Shown: positions 7,766 to 16,402 of the stretch, piece after piece | Layout of the letters: every line of letters starts with the position of its first letter | Position numbering within the stretch: position 1 is the stretch's first letter | NCBI RefSeq assembly: GCF_003477525.1 | Contig: NZ_QUDO01000046.1 | Span: 1-31,860 of the forward strand | Source: Ruminococcus sp. AF41-9 | GTDB taxonomy: Bacteria; Bacillota; Clostridia; Lachnospirales; Lachnospiraceae | DNA: 31,860 nt | Reading direction: 5' to 3' | Notes under the pieces: generated by a model | What the model was told of the DNA's origin: nothing | The model's database searches: none | The model's input: only the letters and a program-made list of their open reading frames with translations | Program-made: the position numbers and the translations under genes

Positions 7766-8728
7766 ATGCTGGTATCTATTGTTATACCATGTTACAATTC
7801 GGAGCACACTATCGGCAAAGTGGTGGAGCTTGCGATACAGGAATTTGAGAAACTTGAGAACTATGAATGTGAGTTTGTACTGGTCAATGACTATTCCAGA
7901 GACGGGACGTGGAATTCCATCCGGAGTCTGACAGACCGTTACCCAAATGTAAAGGGAATCAATCTGGCAAAGAATTTCGGACAGCACAACGCGATCATGG
8001 CAGCTCTTTCTCAGGCAGAAGGCGATCTGATCGTGGGAATGGATGACGATATGCAGAACCATCCCTCTCAGATTCCACAGTTTCTGAACAAGATGGAAGA
8101 AGGTTATGATATTGTATTCGGTGTGTTTAAGCAGAGAAAATTCTCTGTTATGAAAAATATCACCGGAGCCATCAGCAGATATCTGCTCTGGCATCTGCTG
8201 GACAGACCGAAGGATATCCAGATGAGCAGTTTCTGGTGCTGCCGGAAATATGTGAGGGATGAGGTTGTGAAGTATGACGGATACAATATTTTTCTTCAGG
8301 TGCTTTTCTTCCGTACCACACATAATATTGCAAATATTGAGATCGAGCATTATGCCAGAGAAGTAGGCGAATCCAACTACAACTTCCGAAGAGGATTAAA
8401 ACTGTTTATGTCCTGTCTGAATTTTACGGTGATCCCGCTGCGCCTGGCAACTTTTTTCGGAACACTGTTTTCCGCAGCTGGTTTTATCGGGGCAGTTGTG
8501 GTACTGATCCGAAAACTTCTGGATCCGTCCATTGCTATCGGGTGGTCGTCCCTGATGTGTGTACTTCTGGTATTGTTTGGAATCTGCTTCCTGATGCTGG
8601 GGATCATCGGAGAGTACATAGGAAAACTGATCCTGAACATTAACAAAACTCCTCAGTATGTGATCCGGGAGACCAGAAATATTTCAGAAACGTCAGCACA
8701 GATAAAAAAAGGGGTAACAGATGATTGA
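7766..8728 (+). CDS. Polyprenyl-phosphate glycosyltransferase, GtrB/ArnC/CsbB-like
   Basis: This 320-residue GT2 enzyme starts with VSIVIPCYNSE, carries the nucleotide-sugar/metal motif DDDMQ at 93-97, and ends with two transmembrane helices (about 230-255 and 265-290) followed by IGEYIGKLIL, the layout of GtrB, DPM1-like, ArnC and CsbB enzymes. These place a sugar from a nucleotide donor onto undecaprenyl phosphate at the inner membrane face. The ribosome site is AGGAGAG about 12 nt upstream. It overlaps the wecE gene by 8 nt, so dTDP-Fuc4N (or an acylated form) is the natural guess for its donor; that is inference. It gives the middle step between sugar synthesis, flipping and the YfhO-type transferase. 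Confidence 0.88.
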   Translation: MLVSIVIPCYNSEHTIGKVVELAIQEFEKLENYECEFVLVNDYSRDGTWNSIRSLTDRYPNVKGINLAKNFGQHNAIMAALSQAEGDLIVGMDDDMQNHPSQIPQFLNKMEEGYDIVFGVFKQRKFSVMKNITGAISRYLLWHLLDRPKDIQMSSFWCCRKYVRDEVVKYDGYNIFLQVLFFRTTHNIANIEIEHYAREVGESNYNFRRGLKLFMSCLNFTVIPLRLATFFGTLFSAAGFIGAVVVLIRKLLDPSIAIGWSSLMCVLLVLFGICFLMLGIIGEYIGKLILNINKTPQYVIRETRNISETSAQIKKGVTDD

Positions 8729-9851
8729 TTTTAACAGACCTGCTTATGTAGGCAGGGAACTTGAATATATTCAGGACGCAGTGCACAGAGGGATGCTTTG
8801 CGGAGACGGAGAATATACGAAGAGATGTTCCGCATGGATGGAAGACCGCTTCCAGGTGGGACATGTGATGCTTACCACTTCCTGCACACACGCACTGGAA
8901 ATGGCAGCATATCTTTGTGATATTCAGCCGGGAGATGAGGTGATCATGCCTTCCTACACCTTTGTGTCAACCGCAGATGCATTTGTTCTGCGTCAGGCGA
9001 AGATCGTGTTCGTGGATATCAGGCCGGATACTATGAACATCAATGAGAAACTGATCGAGCAGGCAGTCACAGACAGAACGAAAGTAATCGTGCCTGTTCA
9101 TTATGCGGGTGTTGCCTGCGAGATGGACACGATCATGGAGATTGCCCGCAGACATGGTCTGAAAGTTGTGGAAGATGCAGCTCAGGGTGTGGATGCTTTT
9201 TATAAAGGAAAAGCGCTGGGAACCATCGGAGATTTTGGATGTTACAGTTTCCATGAGACAAAGAATTATACTATGGGAGAGGGCGGCGCACTTCTCTATC
9301 AGGATGACAGCTATCAGGAAAAAGCGGAAATCCTCAGGGAAAAAGGAACAGACAGAAGCAAGTTTTTCCGCGGACAGGTAGACAAATACCGCTGGATGGA
9401 TTATGGTTCTTCCTATCTTCCAAGTGAACTGAATGCGGCATATCTCTATGCGCAGCTTGAAGAACGTGAGAAAATTTACAATAAACGAATGGCGGTTTAT
9501 GATTACTATCATAAGAATCTGGCTCATCTGGCAGCAGAAGGAAAGATCGAGCAGCCGTTTGTTCCGGAAGGCTGCACACATAATGCGCATATGTATTATA
9601 TAAAAGTGCATGATATGGAAGTAAGGACAAGACTGATCCGCTATCTGCGGGAAAAAGGAATCTGTTCGGTCTTCCATTATGTACCGCTTCATTCTGCCCC
9701 GGCAGGCAAAAAATACGGCAGATTTGCAGGTGAAGATGTTTACACAACAAAAGAGAGTGAACGTCTGCTGAGACTGCCGATGTTCTATAATCTGGATATG
9801 GAAGATGTGAAACGTGTGACGGATGCAGTCGCAGAGTTTGACGGATTCTGA
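8721..9851 (+). CDS. wecE: dTDP-4-amino-4,6-dideoxygalactose transaminase
   Basis: This 376-residue DegT/DnrJ/EryC1-type aminotransferase resembles enterobacterial WecE (RffA) almost from end to end by eye: GDEVIMPSYTFVSTA, PVHYAGVACEMDTIM, SFHETKNYT with the PLP-binding lysine at 181, REKGT(D)RS.FFRGQVDKY, and TTKESERLLRLP near the end. WecE transfers an amino group from glutamate to dTDP-4-keto-6-deoxy-D-glucose to give dTDP-Fuc4N. The N-acetyltransferase WecD of the enterobacterial pathway is absent here, while two ATP-grasp ligases are present. It overlaps the preceding GT2 gene by 8 nt. Its substrate is also the substrate of RmlC encoded at 11380. Assignment to WecE rather than to other 4-aminosugar transaminases is strong but rests on memory of the family sequence. 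Confidence 0.9.
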   Translation: MIDFNRPAYVGRELEYIQDAVHRGMLCGDGEYTKRCSAWMEDRFQVGHVMLTTSCTHALEMAAYLCDIQPGDEVIMPSYTFVSTADAFVLRQAKIVFVDIRPDTMNINEKLIEQAVTDRTKVIVPVHYAGVACEMDTIMEIARRHGLKVVEDAAQGVDAFYKGKALGTIGDFGCYSFHETKNYTMGEGGALLYQDDSYQEKAEILREKGTDRSKFFRGQVDKYRWMDYGSSYLPSELNAAYLYAQLEEREKIYNKRMAVYDYYHKNLAHLAAEGKIEQPFVPEGCTHNAHMYYIKVHDMEVRTRLIRYLREKGICSVFHYVPLHSAPAGKKYGRFAGEDVYTTKESERLLRLPMFYNLDMEDVKRVTDAVAEFDGF

Positions 9852-9886
9852 TCATAGCACTATAAAAAGAGGAAATAAAAGTTATT

Positions 9887-11233
9887 ATGAAAAAATGGAA
9901 ACAGTTATTAGCAGCAGTACTCTCTGCCGGAATGATCTGCCTGACACCGGTACAGACATTTGCGGCAGTGGATCTGAACGCCAGATATGAAATCTCTACC
10001 AATCAGATTTCCGGATGGCCCGCAGGACCGGAGATCACTTCTGACACCGGTGTCCTGATGGATGCGGATACGGGAATCCTTCTTTATAATAAAGGAGGAG
10101 ATGAACTTCGTTATCCGGCAAGCATCACGAAAATCATGACTCTTCTTTTGGCAGTAGAGAATGCTTCTCTGGATGATCAGGTCACTTTTACAGAGACAGG
10201 CATCCGGGATGAGACCTGGGATTCCGGAAATATCGGAATGAAACTGGGAGAAGTCATGAGCATGAGAGACTGTGTGTATGCTCTGTTTATCAAGTCAGCC
10301 AATGAAGTGGCTGCGCAGATTGCAGAGTATGTAGGCGGTACGGAGCAGAACTTCATTGACATGATGAATCAGCGTGCAGCAGAGATCGGCTGCACGAATA
10401 CACACTTTGCCAATGCAAGCGGACTTCCGGATGCGAATCATTATTCAACTGCCAGAGATATGGCACTGATCATGAGAGAAGCGCTGAAGAATAAAACATT
10501 CCGCGAGATCATCGCAACGCCGACCTATACCATACAGCCAACGAACATGAACAGTGAAGCAAGAACCCTGCACACCCACCATCCGATGTTTGCAGAGGAA
10601 TCAACCTACTATTACAAGGGTTGTATCGGAGGCAAAACAGGATTTACCAATGATGCGGGAAGCACTCTTGTCACAGCGGTAAAAAGAAAAAAAGGAACTT
10701 ACATCGCAGTCACCATGAAGGCAGCAGAACTGGGATATGCAGTGGCAGATTCCACAGCACTGTTTGACTATGCATATCAGAATTTCACAAAGAAAAAAGT
10801 AGAAGGTGGAAAAGTCCTGATCCCGAAAGGTACGGATGTGGATTCCCTTACTGTAAATACAGAGCCGGATGGCGAGAATGAATTGCGTTCTTATTATTTT
10901 GGAGATTATCTGGTAGGAATGGCATCTGTTTCCCTGGCAACGCCGACACCGGAACCTGCTTCTGATGATGCAGAGGACGGACAGGGCGCAGCAGAAGAGA
11001 AATCTTCAGATGATCAGAAGTCTTCTGATGGCTCCGGAGATTTATCTGCGGATTCTGACAGCCAGGACTCAGAAACTCAGGAAACCGGGGAGGATTCCCT
11101 GACAGATGTGATAAACGGAAAAAAATCACTCAATTCCGGAGAAATTTTTCTACTTGTCATGGCAGCAGCAGACCTTCTGCTGATCCTGATCCTTACCGTT
11201 ATTCTTGCAAAAAAGAAAAAACGACGCAGATAA
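9887..11233 (+). CDS. D-alanyl-D-alanine carboxypeptidase, membrane-anchored (DacA/DacF family)
   Basis: This 448-residue protein has a signal peptide (1-27) and an S11-type penicillin-binding domain. The catalytic triad motifs are SITK (Ser79, Lys82), SAN (137-139) and KTG (250-252). It trims the terminal D-Ala from peptidoglycan stem peptides. A beta-rich C-terminal domain is followed by a Ser/Asp/Glu-rich linker (about 360-405), a transmembrane helix and a basic KKKKRRR end, so it is anchored outside the membrane by its C-terminus. It lies 35 nt after wecE with an AAGAGG ribosome site, so it may share that operon. It is a paralogue of the - strand gene at 24036-25598; both carry an I-S-G-W-P segment before the catalytic domain. 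Confidence 0.92.
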   Translation: MKKWKQLLAAVLSAGMICLTPVQTFAAVDLNARYEISTNQISGWPAGPEITSDTGVLMDADTGILLYNKGGDELRYPASITKIMTLLLAVENASLDDQVTFTETGIRDETWDSGNIGMKLGEVMSMRDCVYALFIKSANEVAAQIAEYVGGTEQNFIDMMNQRAAEIGCTNTHFANASGLPDANHYSTARDMALIMREALKNKTFREIIATPTYTIQPTNMNSEARTLHTHHPMFAEESTYYYKGCIGGKTGFTNDAGSTLVTAVKRKKGTYIAVTMKAAELGYAVADSTALFDYAYQNFTKKKVEGGKVLIPKGTDVDSLTVNTEPDGENELRSYYFGDYLVGMASVSLATPTPEPASDDAEDGQGAAEEKSSDDQKSSDGSGDLSADSDSQDSETQETGEDSLTDVINGKKSLNSGEIFLLVMAAADLLLILILTVILAKKKKRRR

Positions 11234-11379
11234 AAACAGATAAAAAGCAGACAGATTTATCTGGTCTGTTAAATGAAACTGACAGAGAGAGGCAGGCGTT
11301 ACCGGACACAGAGTGAACCGTAACAGTCAGACAGCAGCTTTCTGTCCGATCAAGCATATACAGAAAAGAGGAAAAGAAA

Positions 11380-11934
11380 ATGGGAAAAATTAAAGTTACA
11401 GAATGTGGCGGAATCAAAGGATTAAAAGTTGTAGAGCCGACAGTTTTCGGAGATGCCAGAGGATATTTTATGGAAACCTACAACTACAATGATTTCAAAG
11501 AAGCAGGAATTGATGTAGAGTTCGTACAGGACAACCAGTCCAGCTCTCACAAGGGAGTTCTCCGCGGACTTCATTTCCAGATCAACTATCCACAGGACAA
11601 ACTGGTCCGCGTGGTAAACGGAGAAGTATTCGACGTGGCAGTAGACCTTCGTGAAGGCTCTGAAACCTATGGAAAATGGTTCGGTGTGGTACTTTCCGCT
11701 GAGAACAAGAAGCAGTTCTTTATCCCGAAAGGATTTGCACACGGATTCCTGGTACTTTCCGAGCATGCAGAATTTGTTTACAAATGTTCTGATTTCTATC
11801 ATCCAAACGATGAAGGCGGCCTGATCTGGAATGATCCGGATATTGGAGTAGAATGGCCGATCCCGGAAGGCATGGAATTAAGCTTTTCTGACAAAGATAC
11901 TAAATGGGGAAGCTTCAAAGATTACCGCAAATAA
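11380..11934 (+). CDS. rfbC: dTDP-4-dehydrorhamnose 3,5-epimerase
   Basis: This 184-residue cupin enzyme matches RmlC/RfbC in length and motifs: FGDARGYFMETY, VQDNQSSS, the active-site VLRGLHFQ with His65, FDVAVDLR, FIPKGFAHGFLVLS, and the aromatic YKCSDFYHP loop. It converts dTDP-4-keto-6-deoxy-D-glucose to dTDP-4-keto-L-rhamnose. The genes for RmlA, RmlB and RmlD are not in the window. It heads the exporter block: wzm starts 16 nt later. An AAGAGG ribosome site precedes ATG 11380. It suggests that the exported polymer contains L-rhamnose. Confidence 0.93.
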   Translation: MGKIKVTECGGIKGLKVVEPTVFGDARGYFMETYNYNDFKEAGIDVEFVQDNQSSSHKGVLRGLHFQINYPQDKLVRVVNGEVFDVAVDLREGSETYGKWFGVVLSAENKKQFFIPKGFAHGFLVLSEHAEFVYKCSDFYHPNDEGGLIWNDPDIGVEWPIPEGMELSFSDKDTKWGSFKDYRK

Positions 11935-11949
11935 TAGGAGAACGAGAGA

Positions 11950-12765
11950 TTGAATACGATTTTTTCTTTACCCATGGATATTTATAAAAACAGACGGCTT
12001 GTGGCCAAGCTTGCGAAGAATGACTTTAAAACCAAATATGCAGGTTCTTATCTGGGAATCGTGTGGGCATTCATTCAGCCGGTGATCACGATTCTTGTAT
12101 ACTGGTTTGTATTCTCAGTTGGTTTCCGCTCAGGCACAGGAGATCTGGGAGTTCCTTTTGTTCTGTATCTGGTAGCCGGAATCGTGCCGTGGTTCTTTTT
12201 CCAGGATGCGCTGATCGGAGGAACGAACTCTCTGCTGGAATATAATTATCTGGTAAAAAAAGTAGTCTTTAATATCAGCGTACTTCCTGTAGTTAAGATT
12301 ATTTCTGCCATGTTTGTTCATGCATTCTTTGTGCTGTTTACAATTGTCCTGTACGCAGCCTACGGGAAATTTCCTGATCTTTATTACCTGCAGATCATTT
12401 ATTACAGCGGATGTGTGTTTATGCTGGTTCTGGGATTATCCTATGCGACAAGCGCGATCGTGATCTTTTTTAGGGATCTGACACAGATCATCAACATTGT
12501 ACTTCAGGTAGGAGTCTGGCTGACACCGATCATGTGGATCGTGGAAAATACCCCTCTGGTGGGAAATCCGGTTATCATGAAGATCCTGAAACTCAATCCG
12601 ATGTATTACATTGTTTCCGGATACAGAGATATCTTTCTGATGAAAAACTGGTTCTGGGAACATGCAGGATGGAGCATTTATTTCTGGGTGTTTACTGCTC
12701 TTTGCTTCGCATTTGGAAGCTGGGTATTCAACCGCCTGCGCATCCATTTTGCAGATGTCCTGTAA
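11950..12765 (+). CDS. wzm: Polysaccharide ABC transporter permease (Wzm/TagG type)
   Basis: This 271-residue ABC-2 family permease has about six transmembrane helices and the family N-terminus: an amphipathic region, then KLAKNDFKTKYAGSYLG and WAFIQPVITILVYWFVFSVGF. With the ATPase encoded next, it exports a lipid-linked polymer across the membrane. It starts at TTG 11950 with AGGAG about 10 nt upstream; no nearby ATG fits. It could equally be called TagG; the Wzt C-terminal domain of its partner makes the Wzm label better. Confidence 0.9.
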   Translation: MNTIFSLPMDIYKNRRLVAKLAKNDFKTKYAGSYLGIVWAFIQPVITILVYWFVFSVGFRSGTGDLGVPFVLYLVAGIVPWFFFQDALIGGTNSLLEYNYLVKKVVFNISVLPVVKIISAMFVHAFFVLFTIVLYAAYGKFPDLYYLQIIYYSGCVFMLVLGLSYATSAIVIFFRDLTQIINIVLQVGVWLTPIMWIVENTPLVGNPVIMKILKLNPMYYIVSGYRDIFLMKNWFWEHAGWSIYFWVFTALCFAFGSWVFNRLRIHFADVL

Positions 12766-12797
12766 TAAAAACAGTGGAACAGTGGAAAGGAAATAAC

Positions 12798-14090
12798 GTG
12801 GAAAATAAGAAAGTAATTCAGGTGAAAAATCTCACCAAAATGTATAAATTATATGATAAGCCTTCTGACAGACTCAAAGAGGCTCTGGGGCTTACCAGAA
12901 AGAAACTTTATAAAGAGCATTATGCACTGCACGATGTGAATTTTGATATCAGTGAAGGCGAGTGTGTGGGCATTATCGGAACCAATGGTTCCGGTAAGTC
13001 CACCATTCTGAAAATCATCACAGGTGTCCTGACTCCTACAGAAGGAGAGGTAAAAGTAGACGGAAGAATTTCCGCACTGCTGGAACTGGGTGCCGGATTT
13101 AATATGGAATATTCCGGTCTTGAAAATGTGTATCTGAATGGAACCATGATCGGATTTTCCAAAGAAGAAATTGATGCCAGACTGGACGATATCCTGGAAT
13201 TTGCAGACATTGGAGATTTTATCCATCAGCCTGTAAAAACATATTCCAGTGGTATGTTCGTGCGTCTGGCTTTTGCTGTCGCTATTAACATTGACCCGGA
13301 AATCCTTGTGGTAGATGAAGCGTTGTCCGTAGGCGATGTCTTTTTCCAGGCCAAATGTTACCATAAATTTGAAGAATTTAAGAAACAGGGAAAAACCATT
13401 CTGTTCGTAAGCCATGACCTGAGCAGTGTCTCTAAATACTGTGACAGAGTCATTCTGCTGAACAAAGGCGTAAAACTGGATGAAGGTTCCCCGAAGCAGA
13501 TGGTAGACCTTTATAAACAGCTTCTGGTAGGACAAAAGCCTGTAAAACAAGTCGAAAGTGCAAACGCAGAAACCGGTGCTGAAGGAACAGCAGGCGAAAC
13601 AGAAGAAAAGGAAAATGCAGGAAGCTTTCAGGCGAATCCTAATATGCTCGAATATGGAAACCGAATGGCTGAGATCATTAAGTTTGAAGTTCTCGATGAC
13701 AAAGGGGTTCGCTCCAATACCATAGAGAAAGGAAGTACCTTCAAGATTCGGATGAAGGTTCGTTTCAATCAGGATATTCAGGAGCCGATCATGGCATACA
13801 CTTTTAAGAACATTAAAGGAACGGAGATTACAGGAACCAATACCATGTTTGAAAAAGTACAGACTGAGAAATCCGCAAAAGGAGATATCTGTACTGCAAC
13901 TTTTACCCAGGAGATGAACCTTCAGGGTGGAGAGTATCTGCTTTCCTTTGGATGCACGGGCTATAAGGACGGAGACTTTACTGTGTTCCACCGACTTTAT
14001 GATGCCTGCAATATCACGGTAGTTTCCAGCAAGAATACAGTAGGATTTTATGATATGAATTCCAGGGTGGAAATTACATCAGAAAATTAA
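12798..14090 (+). CDS. wzt: Polysaccharide ABC transporter ATPase with Wzt C-terminal binding domain
   Basis: This protein of about 430 residues starts at GTG 12798 with GGAAAGG just upstream; the open frame reaches back into wzm, but that part overlaps wzm and does not look like ABC protein. The ATPase domain (1-245) has Walker A GTNGSGKST (61-69), signature SSGM (150-153), Walker B ILVVDEAL (169-176) and H-loop His206. After a linker rich in Glu, Ala and Lys, residues about 275-430 form a beta-sandwich Wzt_C-type domain (KFEVLDDKG, YTFKNIKGTEI, GGEYLLSFGC). In O-antigen systems such a domain reads the capped end of the polymer before export. The gene that follows encodes a WbdD-like capping candidate, which fits this role. 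Confidence 0.92.
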   Translation: MENKKVIQVKNLTKMYKLYDKPSDRLKEALGLTRKKLYKEHYALHDVNFDISEGECVGIIGTNGSGKSTILKIITGVLTPTEGEVKVDGRISALLELGAGFNMEYSGLENVYLNGTMIGFSKEEIDARLDDILEFADIGDFIHQPVKTYSSGMFVRLAFAVAINIDPEILVVDEALSVGDVFFQAKCYHKFEEFKKQGKTILFVSHDLSSVSKYCDRVILLNKGVKLDEGSPKQMVDLYKQLLVGQKPVKQVESANAETGAEGTAGETEEKENAGSFQANPNMLEYGNRMAEIIKFEVLDDKGVRSNTIEKGSTFKIRMKVRFNQDIQEPIMAYTFKNIKGTEITGTNTMFEKVQTEKSAKGDICTATFTQEMNLQGGEYLLSFGCTGYKDGDFTVFHRLYDACNITVVSSKNTVGFYDMNSRVEITSEN

Positions 14091-14104
14091 TGTGAGGAAG
14101 AAAG

Positions 14105-16398
14105 ATGGGAGAGACAATCGGAAAGGTGTTTCTGGATACCACATACTATCCGGGACAGGACTTATACAGTGACGGTGCCATAGAGGATGAGATGCTGGCG
14201 ATTGCCAGAGATTGTGCACCGGAAGAATTTAACAGCGTGATCAGAGACAGGGAAAGCTGGCCGATCCTTTATCATTTTTCTCATATCAGAGAAAACATTT
14301 TAAGCTGGCTTCCGTTTACAGGGGAGGAAAAGGTTCTCGAGATTGGTGCCGGATGCGGAGCGGTCACGGGTGCTCTGTGCAAAAAAGCAAAAGAAGTCAC
14401 CAGCATTGACCTTTCCATGAAACGAAGTAAGATCAATGCTTACCGCCACAGAGATCAGGAAAACCTGAAGATCCTGGTGGGAAACTTCCAGGAGATTGAG
14501 AAGAATCTGACAGAAAAATATGATTATATTACCTGATCGGGGTATTTGAATACGGGGAAGCCTACATTCAGAGTGAGACTCCGTATGTGGATTTCCTGAA
14601 GATCATTGCCACACATCTGAAACCGGACGGAAAGATCGTTCTTGCCATTGAGAACCGTCTGGGCCTGAAATACTGGGCAGGATGTACGGAAGATCATTTC
14701 GGAACTTTATTTGAGGGACTGGAAGGATATCCCCGTACCAGTGGTGTAAAAACATTTACTAAAAAAGAATTTGGTAAAATCCTGAAGGAAGCCGGAGATC
14801 TCAAAGCAGCCTGGTATTATCCTTTCCCGGACTATAAATTTCCAATGACGATTTACTCAGAGGAACATCTTCCCTCGAAAGGTGAGCTGAACCGGACAGA
14901 ATATAATTTTGACAGATTCCGCCTGGAGCTGTTTCAGGAGTCACCGGTGTATGATACCCTTCTGGAAAATGACCTTTATCCGCAGTTTGCCAATTCTTTC
15001 TTACTGCTGATCGGAAAAGAACAGCCTCAGATGCAGACTGTCTATGCGAAATTTTCCAATGAGCGGGATCGCAGATTTGCCATCTGCACAGAAATCTGCA
15101 AAAAGCAGGGAAACGAAAAGCAGGTAAAGGGAGATATGGAAAACGGGAAATCCCAAACCGGGGAAGACAAAAACGGACTTCTGGTAAAGAAATTCCCGGC
15201 AGAGAAAGAAGCCGAATCTCATATCCGGAAACTCGAAGAAATTTATGAGAAACTGAAAGTGATGTATCAGCCGGAAGGAATCGGGATCAACTATTGCCAC
15301 TGCACAGCTCAGGGCGCAGAACTGGAATTTCTTGGCGGGATCACTCTGGAAGAGAAACTGGATACGCTTCTCGAAGCAGGAAAGACGGAAGAACTGGAAG
15401 CTCTCCTGTTTTCTTATATCGAAAAGATCAGACGCATCCATGAGAAGGAACCATTTGAAAAGACGGAAGATTTCATCCGTGTATTCGGTGATGTAAATCT
15501 GGAACAAACTTTAAAAGGTACTTCTGTATCAAACATCGATCTTGTACCTGCAAACATCCTTCTGGATGGTGACAGAGTCTCTGTCATTGATTATGAGTGG
15601 ACCTTCTTTTTCCCGGTACCATCGCAGTTTCTGGTATACCGTATGATTCACTATTATATGGAAAGCGATGTAAAGAGAGGATCGCTGAAGAGTCTGAATT
15701 TCTATGAAAAAGCCGGGATTACTGTCAGGGAACAGGAAATTTATGCAGAAATGGAAGAGAATTTCCAGAAATATATGCTGGGAACACACACTTCCATGCT
15801 AAGTCTCTATGACAGGATTTCTCCGGGAAAAGCAAATGCCCTGGAATTTTATGAAGAACAGAAACAGAGGGCATCCAGAGAACTGCAGATCTTCTGGGAC
15901 GCAGGACGTGATTTTAACGAGGAAGATTCTGTCCGGTATCCATTTAAGAATGACGAAGTTTCCATTACATTGAAACTTCCGGAACATACCACCAGACTCA
16001 GACTGGATCCGGGAGAATTTCGCACAGGCATTTATATCAGAAAGATGCGCTGGGGAAATGGAGAGGAAGTAAAACGCCGTGCAGAAGGCTATCGTTTTGA
16101 CAAAGACATTTTCTATTTTGGCGGGGAAGACCCGCAGCTTTACATTGATGAGATCCCGGAAGGTGCAGGAACTCTGGAGCTGGAGATGGAACTTCTCAAC
16201 GAGCAGAGAACCGGCCAGAAATTCTGGGAGGCTTATCTGGAAAGAGAAAAGAAACTGAATGTGGCTGCACAGGATCTGATCGCCAGAGAAAAGAAACTGA
16301 ATGCGGCTGCACAGAATCTGATCACAAGAGAAAAACAGGTCCATACTGTGGAGAACAGTCGGATATGGAAAATATATCGTGCGATAAAAGGAATTTAG
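14105..16398 (+). CDS. WbdD-like methyltransferase-kinase-coiled-coil protein (frameshifted)
   Basis: The first frame (14105-14536) encodes a class I SAM-dependent methyltransferase with motif I VLEIGAGCG at 77-85 and the acidic SIDLSM. It stops at TGA 14534 inside the domain, and the +1-registered frame continues at CTG 14533 with LIGVFEYGE, so one C seems lost (ACCTG for ACCCTG). Repaired length is about 764 residues. The middle holds a protein-kinase-like catalytic region (about 476-500: N-I-D-L-V-P-A-N-I-L then VIDYEW). The end is a heptad-repeat coiled coil and the sequence SRIWKIYRAIKG. Methyltransferase, kinase and coiled coil in this order are the plan of E. coli WbdD, which caps O9a mannan with methyl phosphate and sets chain length. 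Its place directly after wzm-wzt agrees. Specific chemistry is inference. Confidence 0.8.
16243..16338 (+). repeat. 42-nt tandem repeat coding a coiled coil
   Basis: AGAGAAAAGAAACTGAAT starts at 16243 and again at 16285, and a degenerate third copy starts at 16327, a period of 42 nt or 14 codons. Each unit gives two heptads of the form R-E-K-K-L-N-x-A-A-Q-x-L-I. Changes in unit number would lengthen the coiled coil by whole heptads. In WbdD proteins the coiled-coil length acts as a molecular ruler, so this repeat could alter polymer length. Confidence 0.7.
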
Positions 16399-16402
16399 GG
16401 AA

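Noticed and set aside
12534..12797. N-terminal extension of the Wzt frame
   Set aside because: It overlaps the end of wzm, is Cys/His/Arg-rich, and GTG 12798 has a proper ribosome site and the normal ABC start.
12849..13991. 380-codon open frame on the - strand
   Set aside because: Antisense shadow of the Wzt gene; no ribosome site or protein motifs.
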